From assembly GCA_020634415.1 (NCBI GenBank), contig JACKBT010000037.1:1-44428 (forward strand): 44,428 nucleotides of DNA, written 5' to 3'. The translations under genes and the position numbers were made by a program. Source of the DNA: Ardenticatenaceae bacterium. GTDB taxonomy: Bacteria > Chloroflexota > Anaerolineae > Promineifilales > Promineifilaceae. Positions within the stretch are counted from its first letter, which is position 1. Each line of letters begins with the position of its first letter. Below are positions 41,801 through 44,428 of this stretch, in pieces. The notes under the pieces were generated by a model that did no database searches, was not told where the DNA came from, and saw only the letters and a program-made list of their open reading frames with translations.

Positions 41801-44393
41801 CGGTTTCTTCGTAGCTGCTGTAAATGAGTTTGGGTTCGGAGGCGTTGGTCAGGTTGATGGGGTTGAGATAGGTGAGATTACCCTGGGCTGTTTGCCCGCC
41901 TAGATCGTAGGTGCAAGTGCCATCCTGGCCGAAGTAGGCGGCCTGGGTGGGGTCGAGGTAGGGGGCAATTAAGGTGCCGCAGGGGTCGCTTTGGCCTTCC
42001 TGGTTCCACAGGCCGGTGGTGCTCCAGTTGCCCAGCCCGTTTTCAAAGTTGTCGGCCAGGTATTGGTTGCCTCCGGCATCTGTGTCTACGATGATCTGGA
42101 AGGTGCGGGTGGCTTGCTGGCCGCTTGCCAGGGTGAGGGGCGGCCATTGGAGGGCATTGCCTGAGAGTACGCCGCCGTTGCTGGCGGAACCGGGTACGTA
42201 GATGGTGTTCAGGGGGATGGTGTCGGTGAGGATGACGTTGGTGAGGGTAACGGCCGTATTGTTGTCTACCACCAAGGAATAGGTCAGCAGTCCGCCAGCG
42301 ATGGCCGGATCAATGTCGGTGCTGCTGTGAAGTTGAAGGAAGTTGTAACATTCTAGGGGGAAGTCGAAGGCGGCCGTGCCATCGCTGGTGCTGTTTGATG
42401 ACCCCTGGCTGGCGCTGAGGCCCAGGCCCCGTTTGGCAAAAGCGTGCCAGATGGTGCATTGGTTGGCCCCACCGGTTAACACCTGGTCGGCTAGCAGAAT
42501 GGCATTACGGCCGTCTACGAAACCAGGGCTGCAGGGCTGGAATTTCAGGCCGTCTACCACCAGTTGCAGGGCCAGATTGTTGCCGCCGGTGTTCCAGGGG
42601 GCATAGAGATCGGGGTTGAAGCCGTAATCGTCAATGAGGCCCCAATTCATCTCCCACAACATAGTGGCCCAGAGGAAGCCAGAGCCGTGTGGTATGGGCA
42701 TGGTGATGAGATTGGCGTAGGTGTAGTTGTTGACGGCCAGGTTGGTGCTGTAGGGGGCCAGGCGCACGCCCGCGCCGTCGGGGGGCTGACCGAACAGGTA
42801 GGTGGCAAAGCCACGCGCATCTGGGCCAGCATCGCCCACTTCTTGGGTAAACATGAGGGCGAACCAATCGCTCCAGCCTTCGCCCATTTGCTCTAAATTG
42901 TTGAGGCAGCTAGGGTTGACTGGCCCGCCGGTGAGCCGGGTGGAAAGGCCGTGTGTGTATTCGTGGACGATGGCTGTGTTGTCTAGGGCGCCATCGCGGG
43001 CGGGTGTGGTGAAGCTGCAAGTGGAGAGCTGCAGCCGTCCATTGACCCCATCGGGGCCGATGGCAAAATTGGCAAAACAACTGCCAATGCCATCCTGGCC
43101 TTCGGCATATACGGAGTCACCGCTGGCTCCGCCGTGTCCGTAGTTGTTTTCCTGGTAGTTGCCGGCTGGTTCGTCGAAGCCGTAGGTGTATAGAATATCG
43201 TGGGTGATGTTGACCCAGTAGAAGAGGTTGGTGATGGAGGCATCGGTGTAGGTGCTGGGTGGCTGGCTGAGGTTTATGGGATGGGTGAAGACGAGGGTGG
43301 GGCCGCCCCAGGCGCGGGCCATGTCGCCGCCGGTGGGGGTGTTGTTGCCGTTGCTGTCTTCGTAGGTATCGGTGTTGTTGCCTACGGTGTATTCGGATTC
43401 GTGGCCGGGCTGGCCGTCTGTGTCGTGCCAGCCGAAGGGGGAGGCGGGGCTGGCGGGATCGGTGTGGAGTGTACGGCCGTCGGCGGGGGGTGTGGGCAGG
43501 GGGGCGGGTACGTGGTTCGGGCTTTCCACGGGCAGGGTGTAGACGAGGTAGGCATCGGGGCTTATTTGGAAGGCGGGGGCGGGGGCATTGGTGGCGGTGC
43601 TGTTTTCTGCACCGATGTCACCAGCCTGGGCTTGAAAATCTTCATGGATAACCCAATCTTGCTGCCCTAAAATGGCTCCTGTTTCGGCATCTATCCGTAT
43701 GTTCCAATGGTGCTGCTCATCCAGGGTGGCCAGGCTGATGTCCCAGGCTAATCTCACGCTGCTGGGTTGGGGCTGATAGATGAGCCTGACGGGGATGTCG
43801 GTGGCGGCAATGCCGCCGGATGAGATGCTGGTTTTTTGCTCTGGCCCGCCTGCTGTTTGTTTGATGTGGAAGGGTTGGCTGGGGGTGAGGGGGAGGTGGT
43901 TAACGGCCGTTGTCACAGCATCTAGTGGGGATAAAACGGCCGTACCGGCTGCTTGCCCGTGTAGGTTGGGGATGAAGCTGCTGTGGAGGGTGAGAATACG
44001 GCCGTTGGCATCCACCGCCATATTCATTTCCGCTCCCAACACCTCGATGCCCTCAAGCCGTTGACGAAAATAAAGGTGTGTTACGCCATTATGCGCACTT
44101 ACATAGGCACTTGTCACCACATAGTCAGCCACATCTGCGGCTTGCAGCCCTAAAGCTGGCAAATTTTCCTCAAGAAAATCGGTGGCAACGGCCAGGGGTT
44201 CCCCCGTTTGGGGCGCACTCAAAAAACCTATCTCGCCCTCATTGGCTAAACTCACACTTTCTGGATAATAATTTATAACTGGATCAGGTATAACCTCATC
44301 ACTCTGCGCCTGGGTCGGCAAAGCGGTTGCCATAACCAGGGCCAAACCCACTAACATGATACAACTTAATAATAGGGCGTGTGTTCTTTTCAT
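38844..44393 (-). CDS. Secreted M36 (fungalysin-type) metallopeptidase with five C-terminal beta repeats
   Basis: About 1849 residues. The start is set at the ATG at 44393 (MKRTHALLL), with GGAG upstream, giving a clean signal peptide cut after a TQAQ-type site. A propeptide (FTP/PepSY-like) runs to about residue 260. The zinc motif is HEYTH (His477, Glu478, His481) in TAIVHEYTHGLSTRL, with the further Glu ligand likely in EQMGEGWSDWFALMF. A DUF11-like domain, a jelly-roll (FENGLGNWSTTGLW) and a BACON-like region follow. Then five repeats of about 95 residues, each with a TNTGN(V/I/L)xDxx core, end in SLYLPFVTKN. Such repeats (NEW3/CARDB-like) hold enzymes at the cell surface or on substrate. 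Confidence 0.87.
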   Translation of the reverse strand: MKRTHALLLSCIMLVGLALVMATALPTQAQSDEVIPDPVINYYPESVSLANEGEIGFLSAPQTGEPLAVATDFLEENLPALGLQAADVADYVVTSAYVSAHNGVTHLYFRQRLEGIEVLGAEMNMAVDANGRILTLHSSFIPNLHGQAAGTAVLSPLDAVTTAVNHLPLTPSQPFHIKQTAGGPEQKTSISSGGIAATDIPVRLIYQPQPSSVRLAWDISLATLDEQHHWNIRIDAETGAILGQQDWVIHEDFQAQAGDIGAENSTATNAPAPAFQISPDAYLVYTLPVESPNHVPAPLPTPPADGRTLHTDPASPASPFGWHDTDGQPGHESEYTVGNNTDTYEDSNGNNTPTGGDMARAWGGPTLVFTHPINLSQPPSTYTDASITNLFYWVNITHDILYTYGFDEPAGNYQENNYGHGGASGDSVYAEGQDGIGSCFANFAIGPDGVNGRLQLSTCSFTTPARDGALDNTAIVHEYTHGLSTRLTGGPVNPSCLNNLEQMGEGWSDWFALMFTQEVGDAGPDARGFATYLFGQPPDGAGVRLAPYSTNLAVNNYTYANLITMPIPHGSGFLWATMLWEMNWGLIDDYGFNPDLYAPWNTGGNNLALQLVVDGLKFQPCSPGFVDGRNAILLADQVLTGGANQCTIWHAFAKRGLGLSASQGSSNSTSDGTAAFDFPLECYNFLQLHSSTDIDPAIAGGLLTYSLVVDNNTAVTLTNVILTDTIPLNTIYVPGSASNGGVLSGNALQWPPLTLASGQQATRTFQIIVDTDAGGNQYLADNFENGLGNWSTTGLWNQEGQSDPCGTLIAPYLDPTQAAYFGQDGTCTYDLGGQTAQGNLTYLNPINLTNASEPKLIYSSYEETECNGNCTWDNRLVQVSTNGGASWLNLDEGNMEGTWYTRTVDMTPYVGFTVHLRFRFDSTDGAGNGFFGWMVDDIRLAEEAFVFNTACVQAAEGDNACDNLSVPVINGSGGVPLIDVSPDALSSIQAPDAQFTHTLTIANVGNSDLTWDIFEDASPLVGPLPLPLAPTQVDSSAVQAGQAVSGEKVAAETAVSPNLITLYDQTDNPANTSFASQFFPDLGAAVQGADDFIVPDYEEWHVDQVFAEGLYSAGDGPAPTWIVEFYADGGGLPGTLLSSQTGITATTDISGIVTLDLNTPVVLPPGTYWVSVLADMAFNPGVNEQWFWRARAVQSGQPYHWQDPANLITSVNCPTWMPVCDGSSAPNSDALFALNGTINILPCDAPDAISWATVSPLNGTTAANSSSPVTVVFDSTGLVNGTYTGTLCVNSNDVLQPQIPVPLTLTVVTPTFGVALSPDAMIAGDAGTTAQTTLTVTNTGNVADSFTLAATGNGWATTLGTTAVTLPPGGSSSVTVSVDIPADVFGGEMDVATITAVSQSDAGVSDTAIVTTTANIIEGVILAPNSTATALPGDTVTYTMMVTNTSNITATFDLSTSGNVWNTAVAPLNTTLAPNAASIVIVTVTVPAEAIGGTTDTTTITAAQSGGSATDSATVATTAVTLYGLTFTDDASLNGPPGATLSVTLWLTNTGNITDSYDVSVSGHSWDTTLSDTTIMLGIGASAQIVAEVTIPADALAGAMDMATVTAVSQSDAATTGSISLTTTADAVYGTITGPDAATKTLPGTTITYTVAITNPGNITDTYDLSLTNVWPTTVNPASLTLAPFSAGGVQVVVSVPGDAAFGEMDTAVLTATSQGNSSSHSTHLTTTAGAPYFVILTTPDADLSGTPGTTVTYTLWLTNTGNLTDTYDLTTSGTWTTTTSLESATLAGGEGIAFMVWVTIPAEAEAGAMDTTTVQADGTASASLVLTTTAVAPPDEGFSLYLPFVTKN

Positions 44394-44428
44394 TTTATAT
44401 ATCTCCAAGATTCCAATAAAAGATGATG

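Larger units (their letters stand above)
428..44005. repeat. Highly iterated palindrome AACGGCCGTT (core ACGGCCGT), close to 80 copies
   Basis: By eye I count close to 80 copies of ACGGCCGT plus many one-base variants such as ACGGCCGA. Examples: 719, 1479, 2164, 3520, 4363, 5868, 7627, 14647, 16984, 20640, 22194, 24497, 26396, 30882, 33326, 37970, 39834, 43902. They occur in genes on both strands, coding Thr-Ala-Val, Asn-Gly-Arg or Arg-Pro-Leu/Phe depending on frame, and also between genes. About one copy would be expected from base composition. None is found at 11.1-13.3 kb, and there are few in the first part of dnaE. The situation recalls HIP1 of cyanobacteria, but with another sequence. 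Confidence 0.9.

Noticed and set aside
1..44428. Prophage or integrative element over a large part of the window
   Set aside because: No integrase, capsid, portal, terminase, conjugation gene or tRNA attachment site was found; only the small 11.1-13.3 kb island looks acquired.

Overview
This is a chromosomal segment of a moderately GC-rich bacterium, most likely a member of the Chloroflexota (Anaerolineae or a related class). That placement is inferred from the gene families (Lon-B-like protease, DUF3352 protein, split KdpD, KimA-type permease) and from a large secreted protein ending in a YLPFVTKN-type tail, which I recall as common in that phylum. No 16S rRNA or tRNA gene is present to confirm it.

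Layout. 1-5.0 kb: end of a NUDIX pyrophosphatase, a Lon-like protease, a DUF5996 pair and an SDR oxidoreductase. 5.3-11.1 kb: a DUF3352 membrane protein, an attenuator-type leader, a zinc alcohol dehydrogenase and two enolase-superfamily (MR/MLE) enzymes, perhaps for sugar-acid catabolism. 11.1-13.25 kb: an A+T-rich accessory island with a DUF5343 gene, a coupled possible nuclease gene and a MntA/HepT toxin-antitoxin pair. 13.3-18.0 kb: a DDN-like oxidoreductase, rimO, a RodZ-like gene, rplI and a class-V aminotransferase. 18.3-18.8 kb: a DUF411 lipoprotein gene with an in-frame UGA exactly at the first Cys of its CGCC motif, a strong selenoprotein candidate. 18.9-31.6 kb: a potassium-uptake locus with kimA, divergent kdpF-A-B-(PRC lipoprotein)-C-(kdpD N-terminal half), and a convergent operon of a small membrane protein, full kdpD and kdpE. 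31.8-34.7 kb: a hydrolase, an HxlR-type regulator, a phosphopantetheinyl transferase and an unknown gene. 34.9-38.8 kb: dnaE. 38.8-44.4 kb: a secreted M36-type metallopeptidase with five C-terminal beta repeats.

The potassium genes appear to form one regulon. Three promoters (kimA, kdp, and the kdpDE operon) carry tandem 11-bp direct repeats that end exactly 10 bp before a -10-like hexamer, the geometry of OmpR/PhoB-family activators, so KdpE is the natural candidate.

Across the window the palindrome AACGGCCGTT (core ACGGCCGT) occurs close to 80 times by my eye count, in genes and between them, but is almost absent from the accessory island. At many copies the local strand composition flips from G/T-rich on the 5' side to C/A-rich on the 3' side. 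Intergenic spaces hold many inverted repeats, and two identical 91-bp MITE-like elements with 8-bp target duplications lie in the kdp locus.
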